DNA of 64,000 nucleotides, from assembly GCA_016709315.1 (NCBI GenBank), contig JADJMZ010000003.1:186001-250000 (forward strand). Direction: 5' to 3'. Within the stretch, counting starts at the first letter, position 1. The number at the start of each line of letters is the position of its first letter. The notes beneath the pieces are model-generated. The model was not told the DNA's origin and ran no database searches. It saw only the letters and a list, made by a program, of their open reading frames with translations. A program made the position numbers and the translations under genes. This stretch comes from Ignavibacteria bacterium (lineage in GTDB: Bacteria; Bacteroidota; Ignavibacteria; Tepidaquicellales; Tepidaquicellaceae). Positions 38,138 to 47,124 of the stretch are shown here, in pieces.

Positions 38138-39100
38138 TTGAAATATCTGATAACAGGTTCAGCAGGTTTTATAGGGTATCATCTGAGCAGAAGATTTTGT
38201 GAAGAAGGCATTGAAGTCACGGGAGTTGACAATGTTAATTCATATTATGATCTGAAATTAAAAGAAGACAGGTTAGATAATTTAAAGAAATATAAAAATT
38301 TTAAATTTATAAAATCTGATTTAGCGGATAAGGAAGAACTCATAAAAATTTTTGAAAAAGAAAATATTGAAAATGTAATCAATCTTGCTGCTCAACCGGG
38401 AGTAAGATATTCAATAACCAACCCTGATGTTAGCATCAGAAGCAACATAAACGCTTTCTTTAATCTGCTTGAATGCTGCAAGGATTTTAAAGTGAAATCT
38501 CTTATCTACGCATCCTCAAGTTCTGTTTACGGCAACAATCAGAAAGTACCATCTTCAGTAAAAGATAATGTAGATCATCCTGTTTCTCTGTATGCAGCAA
38601 CTAAGAAAGCGAATGAGTTAATGGCTTATACTTATTTTCATTTATACAACATTCCGATGACAGGTCTGAGATTTTTTACAGTTTATGGTCCGTGGGGAAG
38701 ACCAGACATGGCGTATTATAAATTCGCTTTGAATATTATGAACGGCAATCCGATTGATGTCTATAATAACGGTGACATGGAAAGAGATTTTACATACATT
38801 GATGATGTAATTGAATCAATATACAGACTTGCAAAAAAAGATATTGTAAATGATTATAAACTTTTTAATATCGGCGGAGAACATCCTGTGAATTTATTAT
38901 ACTTCATTGAAACTCTTGAAAAAGCATTAGGAAAAAAAGCCGAGAAAATTTTTAAAGAAATGCAGCCGGGAGATGTAAAGAAGACTTTTGCCGACTCATC
39001 TGAACTTGCGGCATACACCGGTTACAAGCCCGGAACAAGGATTGAAGAAGGAATAGGTTTGTTCGTGAAATGGTTTAAACAATATTACAATTACAAATAG
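38138..39100 (+). CDS. NAD-dependent epimerase, UDP-glucuronate 4-epimerase type
   Basis: A 320-residue extended short-chain dehydrogenase starting at TTG. It has GSAGFIGYHLSRRF for NAD, GVDNVNSYYDLKLKEDRL, NLAAQPGVRYSI, the catalytic YAATKKANE (Tyr-x3-Lys) at about 151-159 and GLRFFTVYGPWGRPDMA. VDNVNSYYD..LK..R and AQ(P/A)GVRYS are hallmarks of UDP-glucuronate 4-epimerases, which interconvert UDP-GlcA and UDP-GalA. This would supply a uronic acid whose carboxylate the AsnB-like enzymes could amidate. UDP-glucose dehydrogenase is not in the window. Confidence 0.88.
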   Translation: MKYLITGSAGFIGYHLSRRFCEEGIEVTGVDNVNSYYDLKLKEDRLDNLKKYKNFKFIKSDLADKEELIKIFEKENIENVINLAAQPGVRYSITNPDVSIRSNINAFFNLLECCKDFKVKSLIYASSSSVYGNNQKVPSSVKDNVDHPVSLYAATKKANELMAYTYFHLYNIPMTGLRFFTVYGPWGRPDMAYYKFALNIMNGNPIDVYNNGDMERDFTYIDDVIESIYRLAKKDIVNDYKLFNIGGEHPVNLLYFIETLEKALGKKAEKIFKEMQPGDVKKTFADSSELAAYTGYKPGTRIEEGIGLFVKWFKQYYNYK

Positions 39101-39102
39101 TT

Positions 39103-40902
39103 ATGTGCGGAATTGCAGGGAAAACGGACTGGAAAAATGAAATCACAGAAATTTCTTCAACAGTGAAATCAATGACAGACAGATTAATACACCGCGGACC
39201 TGATAATGAAGGTATTGTAAATTTAGATTCCATTACTTTAGGACACAGAAGACTTTCAATAATAGATCTCTCATCCAAAGCAAATCAGCCGATGAAAACT
39301 CCGGACGGAAGATATCATATTGTTTATAACGGTGAAGTTTATAATTTTCAGGAAATCAGGAATGAACTTAAGAAGCAGGGCGTAAATTTTCAAACACATT
39401 CAGATACAGAAGTAATCTTAAACTCATTCGCCACTTACGGTACGGATTGCTTCAGAATGTTTAACGGTATGTTCGCTCTTGCAATTTGGGATAAATTAAA
39501 AAGAGAATTAATACTGGCAAGAGACAGATTCGGGAAGAAGCCGCTTTATTACTACATTCATAAAGATAAAAATGTAACATTCGCATCTGAGCTTACTTCA
39601 CTTGTTCAGGACAGATCTGTGCCGGGAAAAATTTCATATGAAGCGCTGAATTGTTATCTTGCGATTGGATACATACTCGCCCCGATGACATTCTATGAAA
39701 ACATTTTCAAACTTGAGCAATCGTCATATATAATTTTCAAAGAAGAAGGAAATAAAACAGAGAAAGTTCAGTACTGGAACTATGCTGACACATTCAGAAC
39801 AAAGTCGCAGGATTCTGAAAAGGATATTGCCGCTAAAATATTATATCTTCTTGAAGAATCAGTTAAGAGGCGAATGATAAGCGATGTTCCGGTGGGAGCA
39901 TTTTTAAGCGGAGGTATTGACTCCAGCTCTATTGTTGCATTGATGAAAAAATTTCATAAAGGCGAGCTTCATACATTCAGCGTAGGATTCAGTCAAAAAA
40001 GTTACAATGAACTTCCTGATGCTGACAGGATGGCACAATGGGCGGGAACAAAGCATCACGGTCTGATATGCAAAGTTACGGACGGGCTGGACTTTATTGA
40101 CAAAGCAATCAGCGCTTATGATGAGCCCTTTTCCGATAATTCTCTGATACCTATGATTGAAGTTTCAAAACTTGCTTCGGCATATGTTACTGTAGTACTA
40201 AGCGGCGACGGAGCAGATGAGATCTTTGCCGGTTACATTACTTATAAAGCGGATAAATATTATCAGTTTGCAAAATCAATTCCCGAATCTTTCAGAAAAT
40301 TGCTTATAAGTTTTTCCGGAACAGGCAGCAGCAGTAAAAAGCTGAACTGGAAATACAAGCAAAAACAATTTCTCAACGGGACTTTACATTCCGCCGATAA
40401 GGCGCATTATCTATGGAGACAGTTTTTCAGTCCGGATGAAAGAGCAAATATCATGGGTAAGGAATACGCAGAACTTATAAACGATACGGATCCTTTTTAC
40501 ATTTTCAAAAAATATTACGACAAAGCAGGAGACCTTGACGCGCTCGATAAAAATCTTTATGTGGACGGAATGACATGGCTCGCCGATGACATTCTTGTAA
40601 AAGCTGACAGGGCTACAATGCACAGCAGCATTGAATCCAGAAGCCCTTATCTTGATCCTGAACTTGTTTCGTATGTCGCTTCAATACCGTCCGGATTTAA
40701 AATGAAAGGATTTCAAACGAAGTACATTCTGAAAAAAGCTTTGAAAAATATAATTCCGGATTTTGTACTGAATAAAAAGAAAAGCGGTTTTAATGCTCCG
40801 GTTGGAAGCTGGATTGGATTAAAAGAAAGCGATGAATTTAAAACTTTTAACAAGTATGTCTATGACAGAAAATATAAGCGGACAGCAAGTCAAGCAGTCT
40901 GA
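39103..40902 (+). CDS. asnB: Asparagine synthase (glutamine-hydrolysing)
   Basis: A 599-residue two-domain enzyme. Cys2 in MCGIAGKTDW is the glutaminase nucleophile; LIHRGPDNEG, YNGEVYNFQEIRN and SDTEVILNSF complete that domain. The synthetase domain has the P-loop FLSGGIDSSSIVAL at about 267-280 and VLSGDGADEIFAGY at about 365. It starts two bases after the epimerase. Its C-terminus is short for AsnB and overlaps the next gene by up to 70 bases. Together with the epimerase it would form a uronamide; making free asparagine is the alternative. Confidence 0.87.
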   Translation: MCGIAGKTDWKNEITEISSTVKSMTDRLIHRGPDNEGIVNLDSITLGHRRLSIIDLSSKANQPMKTPDGRYHIVYNGEVYNFQEIRNELKKQGVNFQTHSDTEVILNSFATYGTDCFRMFNGMFALAIWDKLKRELILARDRFGKKPLYYYIHKDKNVTFASELTSLVQDRSVPGKISYEALNCYLAIGYILAPMTFYENIFKLEQSSYIIFKEEGNKTEKVQYWNYADTFRTKSQDSEKDIAAKILYLLEESVKRRMISDVPVGAFLSGGIDSSSIVALMKKFHKGELHTFSVGFSQKSYNELPDADRMAQWAGTKHHGLICKVTDGLDFIDKAISAYDEPFSDNSLIPMIEVSKLASAYVTVVLSGDGADEIFAGYITYKADKYYQFAKSIPESFRKLLISFSGTGSSSKKLNWKYKQKQFLNGTLHSADKAHYLWRQFFSPDERANIMGKEYAELINDTDPFYIFKKYYDKAGDLDALDKNLYVDGMTWLADDILVKADRATMHSSIESRSPYLDPELVSYVASIPSGFKMKGFQTKYILKKALKNIIPDFVLNKKKSGFNAPVGSWIGLKESDEFKTFNKYVYDRKYKRTASQAV

Positions 40903-41662
40903 ATGGCTTGAGCAGTGGACCTTGCTTCAGGATAATGAATTATTTTTATTCAAAGACTGGATACTTCCGAATACTCTTGAAGATTTCCGGGATAAGGAAG
41001 TTCTTGAATGCGGATGCGGAGGTGGTCAGCATACATCTTTTATCGCTCCTTATGCAAAATCAGTCACGGCTGTAGATCTGAATACAACCGAACTTGCGCA
41101 GGAAAGAAATAAGAAATCCGTAAATATAAATTATGTCGAAGCTGATATTGCAAAAATGGATCTTAAGAAAAAGTTTGATATTGTTTTTTCAATCGGAGTT
41201 ATTCATCATACTGATGATCCGGATATGACAGTAGAAAATTTAAAGAAGCATGTTAAAGAAGGCGGCAGATTTATAGTCTGGGTTTATTCAAAAGAAGGAA
41301 ACGCTCTTGTAAAATACGGAGTCGAGCCGCTTAGAAAAATGTTCCTTAAAAATATGAGCAGGGAAAATCTTCTTGGTCTGTCAAAAGCAGTAACAGCAGC
41401 TCTTTATATCCCTGTATATACGCTTTATATGCTTCCGTTTAAGTTTTTGCCATTCTATGAATACTTCGGGAATTTCAGAAAGATGACTTTTGAAAGAAAT
41501 AATCTTAATGTATTCGATAAATTAAATGCTCCTCAGGTGGATTTTATCAGCAAAGAGAGAATTGAAAAATGGTTCAGCCGTGATGAATTTGAAAATGTAA
41601 GTATCAATCCGTATAAAGGTGTAAGCTGGAGCGCAAGCGGAGTAAGAAAAATTTCAAAGTGA
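40832..41662 (+). CDS. Class I SAM-dependent methyltransferase
   Basis: A methyltransferase with motif I VLECGCGGGQHTSF at about 57-70, VTAVDLNTTELAQERN, and the motif IV region FDIVFSIGVIHHTDDPD. ATG 40832 is the longest start, but ATG 40856 or 40862 (MTENISGQQVKQSEWLEQW) is more likely because the residues before them have no conserved look. In every case the start lies inside the end of the asparagine synthase gene in another frame. It may methylate the uronic acid or uronamide made by the two preceding genes. Confidence 0.82.
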   Translation: MNLKLLTSMSMTENISGQQVKQSEWLEQWTLLQDNELFLFKDWILPNTLEDFRDKEVLECGCGGGQHTSFIAPYAKSVTAVDLNTTELAQERNKKSVNINYVEADIAKMDLKKKFDIVFSIGVIHHTDDPDMTVENLKKHVKEGGRFIVWVYSKEGNALVKYGVEPLRKMFLKNMSRENLLGLSKAVTAALYIPVYTLYMLPFKFLPFYEYFGNFRKMTFERNNLNVFDKLNAPQVDFISKERIEKWFSRDEFENVSINPYKGVSWSASGVRKISK

Positions 41663-41669
41663 AACGATA

Positions 41670-42335
41670 ATGAGTTTTCTATTTAAATATAACGAGAAAC
41701 TGAAGTTCGATACAGGTAATGATAATTATTTCGAGCTTATAAAGGACGGTTTGCTTCATCCTTCAAAAGTCGGGACATATCTTACTTCTCCTTTTCTTAA
41801 AATCATTCTAAAATTAAACGGAGTGAAATTCGGAGATGATGTTACTGTTTACGGAATTCCGAGAATTGAAAACAAAGGAAAGATTGAACTTGGAAATCAT
41901 ATCAGACTTATCTCAGCCAAATGCGCTTACAACTCCGGAAATCTCGCTGGAGGAGCTTTTCTGAGAACTTCATCATCAGGTAAAATTAAAATAGGTGATG
42001 AAGTTTATCTTAACGGAACAACAATAATCAGTGAAGAAGAAGTTGTATTGGGAAACAGAATAATGATCGGAGCAAATACAATTATACTTAATACAAACAC
42101 ACATAACGTCCCTTACAAAGACAGACTCAGAAGATGGGATAAGATAATCAGAAAGCCGGTCAAAGTGGAAGATGATGTCTGGATTGGAGCGAATAGTTTT
42201 ATACTTAAAGGAGTAACTGTCGGCAGGGGCTCGGTCATTGGGGCTGGAAGCGTTGTTAACAATGATGTGAAACCGTTCAGCATTTATGCGGGTAACCCGG
42301 CGGTATTTGTTAAATCAATCGGAGAGGAGATATAA
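41670..42335 (+). CDS. Left-handed beta-helix O-acetyltransferase (WcaF/LacA-like)
   Basis: A 221-residue protein with hexapeptide repeats from about 50 to 205 (VKFGDDVTVYGIPRIENKG, IKIGDEVYLNGTTII, DVWIGANSFILKGVTVG). It has the HNVP loop near residue 149, in the place of the catalytic His of maltose/galactoside acetyltransferases, and ends with YAGNPAVFVK, which is typical of this branch. It would transfer acetyl from acetyl-CoA to a sugar hydroxyl. It starts seven bases after the methyltransferase and ends one base before the next ATG. Confidence 0.85.
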   Translation: MSFLFKYNEKLKFDTGNDNYFELIKDGLLHPSKVGTYLTSPFLKIILKLNGVKFGDDVTVYGIPRIENKGKIELGNHIRLISAKCAYNSGNLAGGAFLRTSSSGKIKIGDEVYLNGTTIISEEEVVLGNRIMIGANTIILNTNTHNVPYKDRLRRWDKIIRKPVKVEDDVWIGANSFILKGVTVGRGSVIGAGSVVNNDVKPFSIYAGNPAVFVKSIGEEI

Positions 42336-42336
42336 G

Positions 42337-43029
42337 ATGTCCGAACTATTTACTTCAGCCGAGCAGATGCAGAAGGCGACTAATTATAATCAATGGACTT
42401 TTGAATTATTCAGTGAGTATATCCGCGGAGATGTGCTTGAAGTCGGATGCGGCGTCGGCTCATTTACAAAACTTATAGATGATCACGGTAACTTTGATTC
42501 ATTGTATGCAATAGACATTTCACAGCCTGCAATTGATTTTATAAAGGAAAAAAAGTTCAGGAATAAAATTAAAATCGAATGCATAGACCTTGTAAATACT
42601 CAGGGAGCTTATGATTTTATTTTGTGCATGAACGTAATGGAACATGTGGAAGATGATAAAAACTTTTTCAGGAAGATACTGAGTTTGCTGAAAAAAAACG
42701 GAGTTCTGTTTCTGCTTGTGCCGTCGCATAAGTTTCTGTATTCCAACTTTGACAAAGCAGCCGGGCATTTTAAAAGATATTCCAAGAATGAAATGAATTC
42801 TCTTGACATAACTCCGGACATACAGCTTATAAATCAGTATTATTTTAATATGATCGGAGCATTAGGTTACTGGGTGGTTTATAAAGCGCTAAAGTCAGGT
42901 AACATAAATGATACAGAAGGTGAGATAGGAATGTTCGATAAATATGTCGTGCCATTCTCAAAAAAAATTCTTCCGCTTAAAGTTCCTTTTGGAATTTCAC
43001 TGATCAGCATTTACAAAAAATTAAATTAG
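42337..43029 (+). CDS. Class I SAM-dependent methyltransferase
   Basis: A 230-residue methyltransferase. The frame is open from 42286, but ATG 42337 is chosen because a purine-rich GGAGAGGAGAT precedes it at the right distance and the residues after it (MSELFTSAEQMQKATNYNQW) match the family's start. Motif I is VLEVGCGVGSFTKL and the later region is DFILCMNVMEHVEDDKNFF, a typical Methyltransf_11/12 pattern. Its neighbour is a GT2 enzyme five bases downstream. Confidence 0.85.
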   Translation: MSELFTSAEQMQKATNYNQWTFELFSEYIRGDVLEVGCGVGSFTKLIDDHGNFDSLYAIDISQPAIDFIKEKKFRNKIKIECIDLVNTQGAYDFILCMNVMEHVEDDKNFFRKILSLLKKNGVLFLLVPSHKFLYSNFDKAAGHFKRYSKNEMNSLDITPDIQLINQYYFNMIGALGYWVVYKALKSGNINDTEGEIGMFDKYVVPFSKKILPLKVPFGISLISIYKKLN

Positions 43030-43034
43030 AAAAA

Positions 43035-43913
43035 ATGTTTTCCGTAATTATTCCGGCATACAATGAAGAATCGGTTATTAAATCCACGATAGAAGAATTA
43101 AAAAAAATTTTTATTGAGACTGAATCCGGTGATGCGGAAATCATTCTTGTTGACGACGGGTCGTCCGACAAAACATCCGAAGCTTCTGAAAATGCCGGCG
43201 CAGTAACGATCAGACATCCCCACAACATAGGATATGGCAGGTCTCTGAAAGACGGCATACTTGCAGCAAAGCATGACACAATTGTAATCACGGATGCTGA
43301 CGGGACTTATCCTCTGGAAATGATTCCTGCTCTTTTGAAAGAATACAAAAAAGGATTTAATATGGTAGTAGGCGCAAGGCAGGGAGAAAATTATGATGAA
43401 TCGCTTAAGAAAAAAATTCTGAGACTTATACTGAAAAAACTTGTTGAATTTACTGCGGGAAGAAAAATACCCGATATAAATTCAGGACTAAGAGTCTTTT
43501 CCAGAGAGGAAATCCTTCCGTATTTCTCAAAACTTTGTGATACATTCAGCTTTACTACATCGCTAACTCTTGCTTATATGATGAATGGCAAATTTGTCGG
43601 TTATATACCGATCAATTATAATAAAAGAGAAGGTAAAACAAAGGTCAGACTTTTCAGAGACTCAGTCAGGACTCTGCAGTTTATAGTAGAAGCAATTCTT
43701 TTTTACAATCCGATAAAAATATTTATAGTTTTCTGCTGCGGATTACTTGGCGCAGCATTATTAAACTTCATACTATCATTTATTTTCCGTTTGACAATTA
43801 CATTTTATCTTGGACTGGGGTGCATTCTGTTATCAATCCTTATGTTCGGTCTCGGTCTTATATCAGTTCAGCTTAAACATATTCTTAGTTCGGATTACCG
43901 CATCAAACAATAA
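43035..43913 (+). CDS. GT2 polyprenyl-phosphate glycosyltransferase (DPM1/GtrB-like)
   Basis: A 292-residue enzyme with a GT-A domain (FSVIIPAYNEESVIKSTI, ILVDDGSSDKTSE, HPHNIGYGRSLKDGI and the metal motif ITDADGTYPLEMIP at about 84-97) and two membrane helices at about 228-250 and 256-280. The pattern HNxGYGxSLKxGI with DADGTYP is that of dolichyl/undecaprenyl-phosphate sugar synthases. The next gene, one base later, is a GT-C-like protein, which gives a plausible donor-maker and donor-user pair. Confidence 0.88.
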   Translation: MFSVIIPAYNEESVIKSTIEELKKIFIETESGDAEIILVDDGSSDKTSEASENAGAVTIRHPHNIGYGRSLKDGILAAKHDTIVITDADGTYPLEMIPALLKEYKKGFNMVVGARQGENYDESLKKKILRLILKKLVEFTAGRKIPDINSGLRVFSREEILPYFSKLCDTFSFTTSLTLAYMMNGKFVGYIPINYNKREGKTKVRLFRDSVRTLQFIVEAILFYNPIKIFIVFCCGLLGAALLNFILSFIFRLTITFYLGLGCILLSILMFGLGLISVQLKHILSSDYRIKQ

Positions 43914-43914
43914 A

Positions 43915-44928
43915 ATGATATCATATCTGAGAAATTTTTTTTCTAAGAATAATTTTCTTAAGGGATCGTTTCTAATCGCAATTGTTTTTATAATAACAAG
44001 AGCGCCATATTATTTTTTTTACAGTTCAATAAATGTTTCAAGCGACAGCGCATCCTACATTGCGGCTGCATTTGACATAATAAATTCAAGGCATGTATTG
44101 TTTGACATCAGGACACCGGGATATCCCCTATTTATTTCGATGATATGGATTTTTGCAAAAAGTTATTATGCAATTGCTTTTGTACAGAGCATGATTGCAT
44201 TGTTGTCGGGAATATTTTTGCTGAAAATAATTAACAAATATTATTCTTCCGTAACAATATTATCATCTATATCTATAGCTGCTTTTTTATCATCATCTTT
44301 CTTTGTGATACTGGAAACAAGTTTTTTAACGGAATCTTTATTTATCAGTTCAATGATTTTCACATGTGCTTTTATGATATCGGCAATGAAAAGAATGAAG
44401 TTAACTGACTGGATATATTTTTCATCATTTGCAGCAATTACAATTATCATTCGTCCTGCCGGACTCTTCCTTGCAGGTGTTTTATTACTTCTATTATTTT
44501 ATTTTATTGTAAACAAATTCAAGCCGAATTACTATGTTGCAATAATAATGCCATTTTCATTTATCATATTAAGTCTGTGTTCTTACAACTTCGCTACATT
44601 GAATAAATTCACTATCACTCCTTTTGGAGAGGCAAATCTTTCGGGAGTCACTATTCTGTTTATGGAACCATCGGAAAAATATTCATCAAAAGTCAATGAA
44701 GCTATTAAAACAACTCTTGACTCAATTCCTACAAAAGATATAAACTATGTTAGAAATAACAACAGCATTACCGGACTTTATGAAAAATTCAAAAATAATT
44801 TCTACAGGCAGATGAATCTTACAGGCAATCTCCTGGCAGACAATCCGGGAATGATGTTTACTGATATTCAGCCGGTTTTAAGGGAAATATCAATTGATGC
44901 GATCAAAAAAATCCAAAGATATACTTAA
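43915..44928 (+). CDS. GT-C-like glycosyltransferase, N-terminal part (frameshifted)
   Basis: A polytopic protein, here about 337 residues, starting at ATG 43915 one base after the previous stop; longer starts upstream lie inside the GT2 gene and are unlikely. After the first helix, YSSINVSSDSASYIAAAF carries an Asp-x-Ala-x-Tyr motif like those of GT-C enzymes, and DIRTPGYPLFISMIW is the classic RTPGYP loop of that group. The frame ends at 44928. The -1 frame continues without interruption (KNPKIYLKFFICNFIYFF) into the next entry, so one A is probably missing from the A7 run at 44905-44911 and the intact gene is 43915-45518. Confidence 0.8.
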   Translation: MISYLRNFFSKNNFLKGSFLIAIVFIITRAPYYFFYSSINVSSDSASYIAAAFDIINSRHVLFDIRTPGYPLFISMIWIFAKSYYAIAFVQSMIALLSGIFLLKIINKYYSSVTILSSISIAAFLSSSFFVILETSFLTESLFISSMIFTCAFMISAMKRMKLTDWIYFSSFAAITIIIRPAGLFLAGVLLLLLFYFIVNKFKPNYYVAIIMPFSFIILSLCSYNFATLNKFTITPFGEANLSGVTILFMEPSEKYSSKVNEAIKTTLDSIPTKDINYVRNNNSITGLYEKFKNNFYRQMNLTGNLLADNPGMMFTDIQPVLREISIDAIKKIQRYT

Positions 44929-44972
44929 AGTTTTTTATCTGTAATTTTATTTACTTTTTTAATAACTCACGT

Positions 44973-45518
44973 ATGACAATGAGTTACTTTGATGAACTCT
45001 CAAAAATTTACAAAAGAACAGTCATTGAAAAAAAATACATAGCTGAACTTGAATCCGGCAAATGGAAACAGATTTCTTCAGACAAGTCGGATAATGATGA
45101 AGTAAAAGTATTTTATCAGAGCGTTATGAATGAAAGATCAAATTCAGATAATTATATAATCTCAAATGACAGTGTCGGATTGAAAGAAACATTTGCAAAG
45201 AAAATTTATGAATATTACGAAATCTTCTGCGATTTTGTATTCAGAAATGTTTTGTGGCTGGTGATTTTTCTGATGACTTTTATTCTCAGTACATACAGAA
45301 CGCTGAAAAGCGGATTAAAGGACAAGGATGCTTTCATAGTATTTCTGATTGGAATTATGTTTGTGAGCAAAGCATTACTAGTCAGCAGTGTCGAATCTTC
45401 CCTTGTCAGGTACAGCTATACAGTTGAGTTTGCAATATTCCTTAGTCTTCCTTTTCTGATTGTTCTTTTAAAATCGAAAAAAGTTTTGTTCCAAAAAAAT
45501 ATAAACCATAATAAATAA
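44973..45518 (+). CDS. GT-C-like glycosyltransferase, C-terminal part (frameshifted)
   Basis: The last 180 or so residues of the membrane glycosyltransferase that begins at 43915. The frame is open back to the A7 run at 44905-44911, so ATG 44973 is not a real start. It contains a soluble loop of about 80 residues followed by three hydrophobic segments (VLWLVIFLMTFILST, AFIVFLIGIMFVSKALL, FAIFLSLPFLIVLL). The stop TAA overlaps the ATG of the aminotransferase by one base. Confidence 0.75.
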   Translation: MTMSYFDELSKIYKRTVIEKKYIAELESGKWKQISSDKSDNDEVKVFYQSVMNERSNSDNYIISNDSVGLKETFAKKIYEYYEIFCDFVFRNVLWLVIFLMTFILSTYRTLKSGLKDKDAFIVFLIGIMFVSKALLVSSVESSLVRYSYTVEFAIFLSLPFLIVLLKSKKVLFQKNINHNK

Positions 45519-46732
45519 TGATACCATTTTCTCCGCCGTACATCGATGATGATGTAATAAACGAAGTTTTAGATTCACTCAGATCCACATGGATTACAAC
45601 AGGTCCGAAAGTCAAAGCGCTTGAACAGGAAATCGGAAAAATATCCGGCGCTGAAAATTGCCTTTGTGTAAACTCCGCGACTTCTGCAATGATGTTAATG
45701 CTGCACTGGTACGGAATAGGGAAAGGAGATGAAGTAATAATTCCTTCTTACACTTACTGCGCGACTGCGCTTGCAGTAATTCATCTCGGAGCAAAAGCTG
45801 TGATGGTAGATGTCCGGGAAGATTTCTGCATTGATACAGATAAAATTAAAGAAGCTGTTACGGATAAAACAAAAGCCATTGTCCCTGTGGACATAGCAGG
45901 TTATCCCTGTGATTATGATAAAATATACGATTTGATAAATAATCCTGAGATCAAAAAACTATTTAAGCCGTCGAATGATGTTCAGAAAAAGCTGGGTAGA
46001 ATTTTTGTAATGGCTGATTCCGCTCATTCAATTGGAGCTGTTTACAAAAATAAAAAAAGCGGCTCATTGTGCGACGCTACAGTATTTTCTTTTCATGCAG
46101 TAAAAAATGTTACTACAGCCGAAGGCGGCGCGATCTGTCTTAATCTTCCGGCGCCTTTTGATAATAAAGAATTATACGACTGGCTGAGACTTCTTTCACT
46201 CAACGGGCAAACAAAGGATGCTTTCACTAAATCTCTTGGAGGAAACTGGCGCTATGATATAGTGTATCCCGGTTTTAAAATTAATTTAAATGATCTTTGC
46301 GCCGCAGTCGGTTTGGCTCAGATCAGAAAATATACTGATAACCTGCTTATAAGGAGAAAGAAAATTTTTGAATATTATGATTCTTTTTTTTCAGATTGCG
46401 AATGGGCTCAGCTCCCTCCGTCAAATAATCAGGATAAAGAATCTTCATATCATATTTATCTATTGAGAATTAAGGATATAAATGAAAATCAAAGGGATCT
46501 TATAATTGAAGAAATAAACAAAAGAGAAGTCGCAGTAAACGTTCATTTCCTTCCTCTTCCAATGCTAAAAGTTTTCAGAGAATCAGGTTATAAGATTGAA
46601 GATCATCCTGTAAGTTATGATAATTATTCGCGTGAGATTACACTTCCTGTTTATCCTCAGCTTAGCAACGAAGACCTTAAGAAGATAACCGCTTCGGTGA
46701 AAGAAGCTTACGAAGAAGTCGTGATGAAATAA
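45518..46732 (+). CDS. DegT/DnrJ/EryC1 sugar aminotransferase (PglE/ArnB-like)
   Basis: A 404-residue PLP enzyme with FSPPYIDDDVINEVLDSL at the N-terminus, CVNSATSAMMLML, GDEVIIPSYTYCATALAVIH, ADSAHSIGA and the Schiff-base lysine K196 in FSFHAVKNVTTAEGG. An insertion of about 25 residues (about 139-165) before ADSAHS is unusual for ArnB. It sits just before a PglC-like and a PglF-like gene, so it is a good candidate to aminate the 4-keto sugar made by the dehydratase at 47511, giving a bacillosamine-type precursor. That assignment rests on context. Confidence 0.88.
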   Translation: MIPFSPPYIDDDVINEVLDSLRSTWITTGPKVKALEQEIGKISGAENCLCVNSATSAMMLMLHWYGIGKGDEVIIPSYTYCATALAVIHLGAKAVMVDVREDFCIDTDKIKEAVTDKTKAIVPVDIAGYPCDYDKIYDLINNPEIKKLFKPSNDVQKKLGRIFVMADSAHSIGAVYKNKKSGSLCDATVFSFHAVKNVTTAEGGAICLNLPAPFDNKELYDWLRLLSLNGQTKDAFTKSLGGNWRYDIVYPGFKINLNDLCAAVGLAQIRKYTDNLLIRRKKIFEYYDSFFSDCEWAQLPPSNNQDKESSYHIYLLRIKDINENQRDLIIEEINKREVAVNVHFLPLPMLKVFRESGYKIEDHPVSYDNYSREITLPVYPQLSNEDLKKITASVKEAYEEVVMK

Positions 46733-46734
46733 AA

Positions 46735-47124
46735 ATGCTGAAAAGATCATTTGATATATTTTTTTCTTTTTTCGGACTGATAATACTTTCACCACTTTTT
46801 TTGCTTATATTTGTAATGGTGAAAACGGATTCCAAAGGTTCGGTTATATACAAACAAACGCGCGTTGGCAAAAACGGAAAAGATTTTTCCGTACTGAAGT
46901 TCCGGTCAATGAAACAGGATTCGGATAGCAAAGGACTGCTGACCGTTGGAGGGAAAGACCCTAGAATTACTAAGACAGGTTACTTTATCAGAAAATACAA
47001 GCTGGATGAGCTGCCTCAGCTTATAAACGTTTTAAAAGGAGATATGAGTTTTGTGGGACCAAGACCTGAAGTGAGAAAGTATGTATTGCTTTATGACGAA
47101 GTTCAGAAAAAGTTCTGGATGTGA
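46735..47124 (+). CDS. PglC-like initiating phosphoglycosyl transferase, N-terminal part (frameshifted)
   Basis: A monotopic enzyme that transfers a phospho-sugar from its UDP form to undecaprenyl phosphate, the first step of glycan assembly. It has one N-terminal hydrophobic segment (FFSFFGLIILSPLFLLIFVM), then KQTRVGKNGKDFSVLKFRSM, KYKLDELPQLINVLKGDMS and FVGPRPEVRKYV, all signatures of the bacterial sugar transferase family, including the catalytic Asp-Glu pair. The frame stops after KKFWM; in the -1 frame the expected KVLDVNPGIT follows. One A missing from the A5 run at 47107-47111 explains it. The intact gene 46735-47324 would encode about 196 residues, the size of PglC and not of long WcaJ-type enzymes. 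Confidence 0.85.
   Translation: MLKRSFDIFFSFFGLIILSPLFLLIFVMVKTDSKGSVIYKQTRVGKNGKDFSVLKFRSMKQDSDSKGLLTVGGKDPRITKTGYFIRKYKLDELPQLINVLKGDMSFVGPRPEVRKYVLLYDEVQKKFWM

Noticed and set aside
42286..42336. Upstream ATG for the methyltransferase
   Set aside because: The added residues are basic and unconserved, and a purine-rich ribosome-binding site lies before ATG 42337.
43810..43914. Upstream ATG for the GT-C gene
   Set aside because: It lies inside the GT2 gene in another frame; ATG 43915 follows the GT2 stop by one base and starts a normal N-terminus.
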